Origin: Planctomycetota bacterium
GTDB taxonomy: Bacteria > Planctomycetota > Phycisphaerae > WQYP01
Direction of reading: 5' to 3'
NCBI GenBank assembly: GCA_021818565.1
Contig: JAKATV010000226.1
Coordinates: 1-6,029 of the forward strand
Length of the DNA: 6,029 nt
The notes under the pieces were generated by a model. The model was not told where the DNA came from. It saw nothing but the letters and a program-made list of their open reading frames with translations, and searched no databases. Within the stretch, counting starts at the first letter, position 1. Each line of letters begins with the position of its first letter. A program made the position numbers and the translations under genes. Below, piece by piece: positions 1-5,872 of this stretch.

Positions 1-979
1 TACTTCTTATGTTTCGAGCATCTGGTTGGCTGGACTGGCGGCAGGCATTCGCATGGCGCGGATATTGGGCGACACCACGACCGAGGCCAACTACAGCCTC
101 TGGCTGGAAAAAGGCAAAACGAGCTTCGAACGTGAATTGTGGAATGATCACTATTATCAGATGGCCCGCGATATCCAGGCCGGCACCGAGAATACCGGAA
201 TTTTATTGGCTGGAACGGTCGGACAGTGGTTTGCGGATCTCTGCGATTTGGGTGATATTCTTCCGCGTGACCATGTTAAACTCCATAATGAAGCGGCTTT
301 TCATTATTGCCGACAAAAGACCCGTCCCGGCATGCCGTATGTCGACCCTGAAGACGGAATCGCCTACATTAACGGATTCTGGCCCCATGGCGGAACGCCG
401 GCAGGCGAAGGGCAGTGGAGCGGGCCATGGACTGGGATTGAATATATGTTTTCCTCGTCCTTGGCGTTTCTGGGGCGCACGGATCTTGCGGTGACGGTAA
501 CAACGGACGTTTATAATCGGTATGTGCACCAGCGGGCACCGTGGGATCATGTGGAATGTGGCGAACATTATTTTCGTCCATTAAGCGTTTGGACCGTGCT
601 GCTGGCCCTGCAGGGTTTTCGTTGGGATGCGGTGCGGCGGTCACTGGGATTTACGCCGCGGATTTCTGAAACAGATCATCGGTCGCTGTTTTGCACCGCC
701 GCCGGATGGGGTGAGTATTTTGCCCTGAATTCCGGGACGCGCCGTATTCATCGAATTGTGCATCAGGCGGGGAAACTGGCTATATCTGAATTTACAATTG
801 GCCTAACTCCGGTGGAAGGCACTAATCCCACGAAAGGTCTGCAGTGTACCTCCAGCGGCGTGGCGGTCCAGGCTGATGGGAAAGTGATAAACGGTCGTAT
901 GTCCATCCAATTTCAACGGCCCCTGCGTCTAAATCCGGGAGCAATTCTGGAAATTTCCTGGGATCGCACGGATGCATAG
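1..979 (+). CDS. GH116-family glycoside hydrolase, C-terminal part (5' end outside window)
   Basis: This is the C-terminal part of a glycoside hydrolase of the GH116 / non-lysosomal glucosylceramidase (GBA2-like, DUF608) type, which hydrolyses beta-glucosides or glucosylceramide-like substrates. The frame is open from base 2 and ends at TAG 977-979, giving 325 codons. The first in-window TTG (26) lies inside the conserved helix (IWLAGLAAGIRMARILGD), so it is not the start. Family-like segments are the helical (alpha/alpha)6-barrel stretch with GTVGQWFADLCDLGDILP, then GPWTGIEY (about 422-445), then VECGEHYFRPLSVW (from 551), which matches the conserved Glu/Arg sugar-binding region near the end of the catalytic domain. 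About 100 further residues look like a beta-rich tail. The catalytic nucleophile Glu and acid/base Asp of the family should lie upstream of the window, so activity cannot be judged. The exact substrate and any signal peptide are not visible. The family call is fairly secure; specificity is not. Confidence 0.8.
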   Translation, partial: TSYVSSIWLAGLAAGIRMARILGDTTTEANYSLWLEKGKTSFERELWNDHYYQMARDIQAGTENTGILLAGTVGQWFADLCDLGDILPRDHVKLHNEAAFHYCRQKTRPGMPYVDPEDGIAYINGFWPHGGTPAGEGQWSGPWTGIEYMFSSSLAFLGRTDLAVTVTTDVYNRYVHQRAPWDHVECGEHYFRPLSVWTVLLALQGFRWDAVRRSLGFTPRISETDHRSLFCTAAGWGEYFALNSGTRRIHRIVHQAGKLAISEFTIGLTPVEGTNPTKGLQCTSSGVAVQADGKVINGRMSIQFQRPLRLNPGAILEISWDRTDA

Positions 980-996
980 CTGCACGGTTTTTTAGC

Positions 997-1027
997 ATGA
1001 TGCATGTCACGCGCGATAATGCGTCAT
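997..1027 (+). terminator. Imperfect hairpin in the gap after the GH116 gene
   Basis: Bases 997-1005 (ATGATGCAT) pair with 1019-1027 (ATGCGTCAT) as a 9-bp stem with one G-U pair and a 13-base loop rich in CG. It lies 17 bases after the GH116 stop. No T-run follows on the + strand; the only T6 run (988-993) precedes it, so it is not a classic intrinsic terminator. It may still end or stabilise the upstream transcript. The remainder of the 980-1128 gap shows no convincing promoter, only a 10-base palindrome GAGATATCTC at 1044-1053. Confidence 0.25.
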
Positions 1028-1125
1028 CTTAAGCTTCGCGGGGGAGATATCTCGCTGTTCATGGGATTTTCTGGTAAAACTAGCGCCCCGAGGCCCATGC
1101 GCTCAATGTACACGGGCGGGGGCAC

Positions 1126-1129
1126 AGGA
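1126..1129 (+). promoter_or_regulatory. Candidate ribosome binding site for the epimerase gene
   Basis: AGGA at 1126-1129 overlaps the first ATG (1129) and so cannot serve it, but it stands 8 bases before the in-frame ATG at 1138. A second purine stretch, GGAG at 1140-1143, stands 12 bases before the ATG at 1156. The true start is therefore more likely 1138 or 1156 than 1129. Confidence 0.35.
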
Positions 1130-2130
1130 TGTTACAAATGGAGAATGACGATCCCATGAATTTTTCCGCATACAAAAACATGACAGTGCTGGTGACGGGT
1201 GGTGCCGGCTTTATCGGCTCGCATCTGGTTCGAGGTTTATTAGCCGCCGGCGCGAAGGTACGGGTATTGGACAATCTTAATGGCGGCTCAGAGGCGAACT
1301 TGGCAGAAGTCGCGTCGGATATAGATTTTATCCTGGGTGATATTACGGATTTGCAGCAGTGCCGCAAGGCCGCCTCGGGCGTGGAAATTGTGTTTCACCT
1401 GGCCGCTTTAGGAAGTGTTCCTGGATCCGTGGCTGATCCGATCCGCTATAATACGGTTAACATTGGGGGAACGCTGAACGTGCTGGAGGCCGCAAGATTG
1501 GAAAAAGTTCGCCGTGTTGTTTATTCCGCCAGCAGCAGTGCGTATGGCGAAAGTCCCGCACTGCCCAAGCATGAAGGAATGAAGGCCGCGCCCAAAAGTC
1601 CGTATGCCGTGGGAAAATATGCCGGCGAGTTATACGCGGACGTGTATGCGCAGGTATATGGTCTGGCGACAATTTGTCTGCGCTATTTTAATGTGTTCGG
1701 CCCCCGGCAAAATCCGCGTAGCGCCTACGCGGCGGTGATTCCAGCTTTTATCACGGCTGTGCTGGAAAAGCGCCGGCCGCAAATTTACGGCGATGGCGGG
1801 CAAACGCGGGATTTTTGCCACGTTTCAAATGTTGTTTATGCCAATATGCTGGCGGGAATTTGCGCCACGCCCCCGTCCGGCGAGGTTATCAATATTGCCT
1901 GCGGACAAAATATTAGCCTGAACAACCTGCTTGAGAAAGTCGTAAAGCATATAGGCCAATCTGTACAGGCGGAATATCTTGCGCCCCGGCCCGGCGATGT
2001 TCGGGACTCTCTGGCGGATATTACCTTGGCCCAAAAGATCATCGGTTACGAACCGGTATTATACTTCGATGAGGGCCTTGCGCAGACGGTACAGTGGTAT
2101 GCAAATGCTTACAAATCTGTATCAGAATAG
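1129..2130 (+). CDS. NAD-dependent UDP-N-acetylglucosamine 4-epimerase-like protein (WbpP type)
   Basis: This is an extended short-chain dehydrogenase/reductase, probably a cytoplasmic enzyme interconverting UDP-GlcNAc and UDP-GalNAc (or the uronic acid forms) for surface polysaccharide or glycolipid synthesis. Counting from ATG 1129 (333 aa), the NAD-binding loop GGAGFIG is at 24-30, D48 lies at the end of beta-2, GDITD is at 70-74, the AALGSVPGSVADP block is near 92-104, the Ser triplet is at 135-137, and catalytic Tyr159 and Lys163 sit in YAVGK. The later blocks RYFNVFGPRQNP and YGDGGQTRDFCHVSNVV are typical of the WbpP/TviC/Gne branch, whose members are about 340 aa. Starts at 1138 or 1156 have better-placed ribosome binding sites and would remove 3 or 9 residues; the fold begins at about residue 19 in any case. 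It opens a five-gene run and its stop is 7 bases before the next start. The fold is certain; the sugar substrate is inferred from motifs, and a UDP-glucuronate epimerase or a dehydratase is a less likely alternative. Confidence 0.85.
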   Translation: MLQMENDDPMNFSAYKNMTVLVTGGAGFIGSHLVRGLLAAGAKVRVLDNLNGGSEANLAEVASDIDFILGDITDLQQCRKAASGVEIVFHLAALGSVPGSVADPIRYNTVNIGGTLNVLEAARLEKVRRVVYSASSSAYGESPALPKHEGMKAAPKSPYAVGKYAGELYADVYAQVYGLATICLRYFNVFGPRQNPRSAYAAVIPAFITAVLEKRRPQIYGDGGQTRDFCHVSNVVYANMLAGICATPPSGEVINIACGQNISLNNLLEKVVKHIGQSVQAEYLAPRPGDVRDSLADITLAQKIIGYEPVLYFDEGLAQTVQWYANAYKSVSE

Positions 2131-2132
2131 GA
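2129..2132 (+). promoter_or_regulatory. Ribosome binding site that selects the lipoprotein start at 2138
   Basis: AGGA at 2129-2132 overlaps the epimerase stop codon (TAG 2128-2130) and lies 5 bases before ATG 2138. This supports 2138 over far-upstream in-frame ATGs that lie inside the epimerase gene, and suggests translational coupling of the two genes. Confidence 0.5.
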
Positions 2133-2137
2133 ATTAC

Positions 2138-2968
2138 ATGACGAATTCTTGCCGGACAACGTCAACGCCTTGGCTGGAAAGAATACACACTAATGTTCAC
2201 CGTTATACGATAATTAGCCAGCGGCTGCGCGGCATGGCATTCATCCTTTTAACCGCGGCACTGATGTCGCCCTTGGCAGGGTGCGTGGACCTAACTGGAT
2301 TGCCGGCGGATCCATTGGCGGCGCATGGGGCCTTGCGTACCGGAAAATCATATAGATATCCTGGGAATGTGTACTGCATGCGCGGATTTTTGGGGATATT
2401 CTCAACGGGGATGGACACGTTCGCTCGGACGCTGAATCGGCGGCACATCATCAGCGCAGCGGCCTTGGCAGATGAAGCGCGAATGCAGTTTGAGCATCGT
2501 TTGCTGGCCGCGGAAAATCGCCACCTGATTCATGGTCCGCTTATTCTCGTCGGCCACTCCTACGGTGCCGATGACCAGATTCGCGTGGCCCGATATCTGG
2601 GACAGCATGGGTATAAAGTCATGCTTCTATTGCTGCTTGATCCGGTGACGCCGCCTCGCATCCCGGTCAACGTCCGGCAGTGCTTTGTCATCTATAAAAG
2701 TCATCCCTTGACAGATTGGATGCCATTTTTGCGCGGCGTACCCGTGAAGGCCGTTAATCCGCGTATAACGCACATAACCAACCTGAATGTCCGCACTATG
2801 CCGGTGCCGTTTCATCAAGCCGGTATAGACCATATCAATATCAGTGCCAACCCCGGCGTGCAAACTTTGATGCTAAGCGTTGTTTTACGTGCCTTGCACC
2901 AATGGGAACTCCGGCACAACTACCCGGTAAAAGCCACGACTTTATGGCGCAATCCCCGTTTTCCATGA
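2138..2968 (+). CDS. Alpha/beta-hydrolase-fold lipoprotein (putative esterase/lipase or thioesterase)
   Basis: This is a putative serine hydrolase anchored to the envelope. From ATG 2138 it has 276 residues. A hydrophobic segment at 33-47 ends in a lipobox LAGC with Cys49 (codon 2282-2284), predicting cleavage by signal peptidase II and lipidation. The residue after Cys is Val, so by the E. coli sorting rule it would go to the outer membrane. The mature part has the nucleophile elbow GHSYG with Ser141, a preceding RGFLGIFSTGMD segment (82-93) resembling an oxyanion-hole or first-strand region, Asp168 after a Leu-rich strand (LLLLLDP), and a late His at 226 or 232 (HQAGIDH), which together form a plausible Ser-Asp-His triad. 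ATG 2138 has a good ribosome binding site but leaves a 32-residue polar, basic leader before the hydrophobic core. ATG 2234 (Met33) would give a standard signal peptide and a 244-aa protein. Nothing identifies the substrate; neighbours suggest an acyl ester or thioester of a lipid or glycolipid. Confidence 0.7.
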   Translation: MTNSCRTTSTPWLERIHTNVHRYTIISQRLRGMAFILLTAALMSPLAGCVDLTGLPADPLAAHGALRTGKSYRYPGNVYCMRGFLGIFSTGMDTFARTLNRRHIISAAALADEARMQFEHRLLAAENRHLIHGPLILVGHSYGADDQIRVARYLGQHGYKVMLLLLLDPVTPPRIPVNVRQCFVIYKSHPLTDWMPFLRGVPVKAVNPRITHITNLNVRTMPVPFHQAGIDHINISANPGVQTLMLSVVLRALHQWELRHNYPVKATTLWRNPRFP

Positions 2969-2990
2969 ACTTCGTTATGATGGAGCCTAT

Positions 2991-2995
2991 GGAGG
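2991..2995 (+). promoter_or_regulatory. Strong ribosome binding site for the methyltransferase gene
   Basis: GGAGG at 2991-2995 lies 7 bases before ATG 3003. It is the best Shine-Dalgarno match in the window and fixes this start. Confidence 0.7.
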
Positions 2996-3002
2996 TTAAC
3001 GG

Positions 3003-3653
3003 ATGTTGATGCTGCCAAGACTTTCAGCCGCTGCTTCAGGGTTATGGGTACTTATTTACTGGGGAACGGTGATCATAAAAGCTGTTCGCCTTAGCCGTAA
3101 GATCGGCAAGGATCCCAATGTGTTACCGCGCGAAAAAACCGGCCGCAGCCTGCGATTCCTTTGGACTCCCGCCATTATCGCCTGGTGTATTCTACCCTGG
3201 GTTTCGGCTTTCCGAGGTTTTGCCGCCACGTGGTATCTGCGGGCACTTTGGCCGATGACTACGCAAACCCAGTGGATTGGGGTCGTGGCAGCGCTGCTGG
3301 GCTTACTGGCGCTGGTTCTGACATTTATTTGTTGGCGGCAGATGGGGCGATCGTGGCGCATTGGAATTGACCCCGGCGAAAAAACAGAGCTTATTATTCT
3401 TGGTGCCTATCGGATCGTCCGGCATCCCATTTACGCTCTGTCGATTATCCTGATGCTGTGCACGTTTTTAACGGTACCGACACTTTTAATGCTTCCCACC
3501 GCCCTGATTCATATCACGCTTATTACTTTGGAAGCCCTGCGCGAAGAACAATATCTGCGCGAAATTCACGGCGCGCCCTACGCCGCCTACTGTGTTCGTA
3601 CGGGGCGGTTTATTCCGCGCTTATTTAGAGCACCCTTACGAGATTTGGCATAG
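3003..3653 (+). CDS. Integral membrane methyltransferase of the isoprenylcysteine carboxyl / phospholipid methyltransferase type
   Basis: This 216-residue, multi-spanning membrane protein resembles the ICMT/PEMT-like family, which transfers methyl groups from S-adenosylmethionine to small lipophilic substrates. Hydrophobic segments are seen near 11-28, 52-70, 91-110, 143-158 and 159-176. Family hallmarks are MGRSWRIGID (114-123), the SAM-binding GAYRIVRHPIYA block (134-145, with Arg140-His141-Pro142), the Glu pair at 181-182, and the C-terminal HGAPYAAYCVRTGRFIP (189-205). The length is normal for bacterial members. The start is fixed by a strong ribosome binding site. It sits 34 bases after the lipoprotein gene and 9 bases before the acyltransferase gene, so it belongs to the same transcript. 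Bacterial relatives are often of unknown substrate, so real isoprenylcysteine methylation should not be assumed. Methylation of a lipid carboxyl, hydroxyl or amino group made or handled by its neighbours is an inference. Confidence 0.8.
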   Translation: MLMLPRLSAAASGLWVLIYWGTVIIKAVRLSRKIGKDPNVLPREKTGRSLRFLWTPAIIAWCILPWVSAFRGFAATWYLRALWPMTTQTQWIGVVAALLGLLALVLTFICWRQMGRSWRIGIDPGEKTELIILGAYRIVRHPIYALSIILMLCTFLTVPTLLMLPTALIHITLITLEALREEQYLREIHGAPYAAYCVRTGRFIPRLFRAPLRDLA

Positions 3654-3662
3654 GCGTGTTGC

Positions 3663-5018
3663 ATGAATAACACATCACAAATTCATAATAGCACCGGTGC
3701 GGATTCACCGGGTAAACTCCGCTCGACCATGCGGCTTAATATCTTTCAGCAGCTTATGCGGAGTTGGACCACACTGGGACCTTACAATGCGGCGCAAGCC
3801 ATGCAGTTAGGCGATCCCTGCGATATTCCACGGTGGCAGGCCGCAATTGATGATGTCGTCAACGCCATTGGCTTGGGATTGCCGCAATTTCAGGGGCAAT
3901 GTGCCTTATTCAGCAATCGCCAAGCGGTCATGCTGCAAGTTTGTCGCGAACCTCTGTCGGTGGTGTCCGCCCGCGAACTTAACACACCCTTTGCCAAGAC
4001 TGATGTTCCGCTACGGGTTTGTATCATTCCTGAAGGTACGGAATATTGGCTGCTGACCATTTACGATCATTGGATTGCCGACAGTTGGAGTATCCGTGAG
4101 TTTATGCGTTTGATTCTGACCGTTTACGACGGCTCGCCGGTGGAGCGTCTGTCCGTATTGCGTGTCAATGATCAGCGATTTGATAATTTCTTCCGACAGC
4201 GGCGCGGCTCATTGTCTGCGCCCATGAAAACACTCCACGCCGCGCGCCGGTATTTTACACATCGCCGATCGTGGCGGTTTGATCTTGCTGATCCTATGGA
4301 TTTCTCCACCGGTTGTTCCATGCACGTACTGCCTGATGGAACGCTCAATACGCTTATTTCCTGCGCCAAAGCCAGACAGTGCCGATTAAACGATATTTTC
4401 CTGGCCGCCATCGCCATGGTCATCGGGCAGCTTACCGCGCAAAGCCGGTATAAACTGCGTCGTCGCTGGTGGGCCGGCGGGCGCACTTGTGTGAGCATCG
4501 GATCCATTGTTGATATCCGCGATTTGGCTGATGAGCCTTTGGATCAAACATTTGGCCTATTTTTAAGTTCATGTATTACGACATTTCAAAAGCCTGAAAT
4601 CCACACGCCGACGGAACTTATCGGGCGAGCCGCCCGACAAACCGCAGCATTCAAAAATCGCTGTGGCGCAATAGCCGCTTTCGGTGAATTGGCGGTCGTT
4701 AAATATTTCTCTGAACTTTATGAGCAGCCGCGCCATAAAGCGCTGTTCTTTCAGAAGAATTGTCCTCTCCTGGCGGGCGTATCGAATGTCAATCTGACCG
4801 GGGCATGGATGGATCAACGCACGGGCACCGGAACCGCTGTACAAAATTACATCCGCATTTCCCCGGTCGGGCCGTTGTTGCCCGTTGTCTTCGCTTTGAC
4901 GACATTTCATTCCCGTTTGAGTTTATGCTTGACCTGGCGGAAAGCCGCGCTCACGGATGCGCAAGCAGCGAACTTGGCGGCCGGGTTCATGAAGTTCCTC
5001 GAGGAATTAAAGCCATGA
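3663..5018 (+). CDS. Stand-alone condensation-domain-like acyltransferase (CoA-dependent acyltransferase superfamily)
   Basis: This 451-residue protein looks like a single two-lobed enzyme of the chloramphenicol-acetyltransferase / condensation-domain / PapA / wax-ester-synthase superfamily, which moves an acyl group from CoA or a carrier protein onto an alcohol or amine. The active-site motif reads D135-H136-W137-I138-A139-D140-S141, that is HxxxD with Asp in place of the first His of the usual HHxxxDG and Ser in place of Gly. Other family-like blocks are LNDIFLAAIAMVIG (242-255), GSIVDIRDL (280-288), GVSNVNLTG (372-380) and a C-terminal ISPVGPLLPVVFALTTF stretch. No carrier, adenylation or second catalytic domain is attached, and none is encoded nearby. 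There is no signal peptide or clear membrane span, so it is probably cytoplasmic or peripheral. Its ATG is 9 bases after the previous stop with no clear Shine-Dalgarno; ATG 3729 is an alternative. Its stop overlaps the next start (ATGA). Substrates cannot be read from sequence. Confidence 0.65.
   Translation: MNNTSQIHNSTGADSPGKLRSTMRLNIFQQLMRSWTTLGPYNAAQAMQLGDPCDIPRWQAAIDDVVNAIGLGLPQFQGQCALFSNRQAVMLQVCREPLSVVSARELNTPFAKTDVPLRVCIIPEGTEYWLLTIYDHWIADSWSIREFMRLILTVYDGSPVERLSVLRVNDQRFDNFFRQRRGSLSAPMKTLHAARRYFTHRRSWRFDLADPMDFSTGCSMHVLPDGTLNTLISCAKARQCRLNDIFLAAIAMVIGQLTAQSRYKLRRRWWAGGRTCVSIGSIVDIRDLADEPLDQTFGLFLSSCITTFQKPEIHTPTELIGRAARQTAAFKNRCGAIAAFGELAVVKYFSELYEQPRHKALFFQKNCPLLAGVSNVNLTGAWMDQRTGTGTAVQNYIRISPVGPLLPVVFALTTFHSRLSLCLTWRKAALTDAQAANLAAGFMKFLEELKP
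5001..5005 (+). promoter_or_regulatory. Ribosome binding site deciding the ComF start
   Basis: GAGGA at 5001-5005 lies 9 bases before ATG 5015, inside the end of the acyltransferase gene. It supports 5015 as the start rather than an in-frame ATG at 4760 that lies deep within the previous gene. Confidence 0.6.
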
Positions 5019-5794
5019 GCCACGCTCGGTTCAATTTAGCCAACGTCAAGCGCCGCCCGCAGCCCTTGGCCGCGATTTTTCCGCCTACCTGCTGGGTCAC
5101 CGGCCAAAGTGTTGCACCCTCTGATAACGGGTTATGCCCCGACATTCAGCGCCAGATTCGTCGGCAATTGCTTTGGCCGTATTGTCAATGCTGCGGCAGT
5201 ACGCTGGGGCCTTTTGCCGCGCGTGGAAGTTGTCCGAATTGTCCGCACCGCAAACTGGGTTTGGATCGCATCATCCGCGTCGGAACACTCAATGGGCCGC
5301 TAAGCCGTTTGATTCACAGCATGAAATTTTCCCGGCATTGGGCCTTGGCGGCCATTCTGGCACCTTGGATGGCCGAGGCTCTGCAACATGCGGCGGCCGG
5401 GCCAATTGACCAATTTATCCCCGTTCCCCTGCATTGGTTTCGGCAGTGGCGGCGTGGCTTCAATCAGGCCTTTGAACTGGGCTGGGAATTATCCGGAATT
5501 CTCGATAAACCCTGTGATGATCTGCTGCGGCGCAAACATGCCACAAGTGCGCAAACCTCCATGCAAAGCGCCACGGCTCGACGCGATAATGTGCGCGGCG
5601 CATTTGTGCTATTGAAGAATGTGGACGTTTCCGGATTGCATATCTGGCTTGTGGATGACGTGTGCACCACCGGCGCTACGCTTCATGCCGCCGCCGCCGC
5701 ATTTCGCAAACTTCCCGCAGCCATCCAGCCCGCGTCCATCAACGCCGTGGTTCTGGCCGTCGCCGACTCATCACCCATACCAGACGCGCAGTAG
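5015..5794 (+). CDS. ComF family phosphoribosyltransferase
   Basis: This 259-residue protein has the ComF/GntX layout: a Cys-rich N-terminal zinc region followed by a type I phosphoribosyltransferase fold. ComF proteins take part in DNA uptake during natural transformation in several bacteria, but many are found in species not known to be competent and their reaction is not settled. Visible features are FPPTC (22-26), Cys41, the C57-x-x-C60 pair, the C73-x-x-C76 pair, MKFSRHWALA (103-112), PVPLHWFRQWRRGFNQA (136-152) and the PRPP-binding loop LVDDVCTTGAT (212-222), with adjacent Asp214 and Asp215. The first zinc knuckle is incomplete: Thr29 and Ile44 stand where a second Cys of each pair is usual. 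The start overlaps the acyltransferase stop by 4 bases (ATGA), implying coupled translation. The family call is secure. The link to the preceding lipid and sugar genes is probably only co-transcription. Confidence 0.88.
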   Translation: MSHARFNLANVKRRPQPLAAIFPPTCWVTGQSVAPSDNGLCPDIQRQIRRQLLWPYCQCCGSTLGPFAARGSCPNCPHRKLGLDRIIRVGTLNGPLSRLIHSMKFSRHWALAAILAPWMAEALQHAAAGPIDQFIPVPLHWFRQWRRGFNQAFELGWELSGILDKPCDDLLRRKHATSAQTSMQSATARRDNVRGAFVLLKNVDVSGLHIWLVDDVCTTGATLHAAAAAFRKLPAAIQPASINAVVLAVADSSPIPDAQ

Positions 5795-5823
5795 CATTCC
5801 GCATTCACTTGCTGTGCGAACAA

Positions 5824-5851
5824 TTAGCTCAATGCGGCAGCGTTGAGTTAA
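5824..5851 (+). terminator. Strong hairpin 29 bases after the last gene, possible transcript end
   Basis: Bases 5824-5835 (TTAGCTCAATGC) pair fully with 5840-5851 (GCGTTGAGTTAA), giving 12 bp including two G-U pairs, around the four-base loop GGCA. It lies just beyond the ComF stop, where a terminator for the five-gene run is expected. No T-run follows directly, only AAGGCGGAATTTAG, so it may be a factor-dependent or 3'-end-stabilising structure. A competing weaker pairing of GTTAAAG (5847-5853) with CTTTATAAC (5865-5873) shares the right arm. Confidence 0.4.
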
Positions 5852-5872
5852 AGGCGGAATTTAGCTTTATAA

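Noticed and set aside
203..568. Antisense 121-aa open frame opposite the glycoside hydrolase
   Set aside because: No motif or ribosome binding site was seen; it is explained as a shadow of the GH116 gene.
26..979. TTG at 26 as the start of the glycoside hydrolase
   Set aside because: The frame is open to the window edge and TTG lies within a conserved family segment, so the gene starts upstream.
988..993. T6 run after the GH116 gene as an intrinsic terminator
   Set aside because: Only a 4-bp TGCA/TGCA stem precedes it, too weak to support a call.
1044..1053. Palindrome GAGATATCTC as an operator
   Set aside because: A single 10-base palindrome with no second copy, promoter or known regulator beside it is likely chance.
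1979..2137. Upstream extension of the lipoprotein frame from ATG 1979
   Set aside because: It lies in a different frame inside the well-supported epimerase gene; the ribosome binding site at 2129 supports 2138.
4172..4910. Two antisense open frames over 110 aa opposite the acyltransferase gene
   Set aside because: They have no recognisable motifs and lie wholly antisense to a gene with family motifs.
4760..5014. Upstream extension of the ComF frame from ATG 4760
   Set aside because: It overlaps 255 bases of the acyltransferase gene, has no ComF similarity, and 5015 has a good ribosome binding site.
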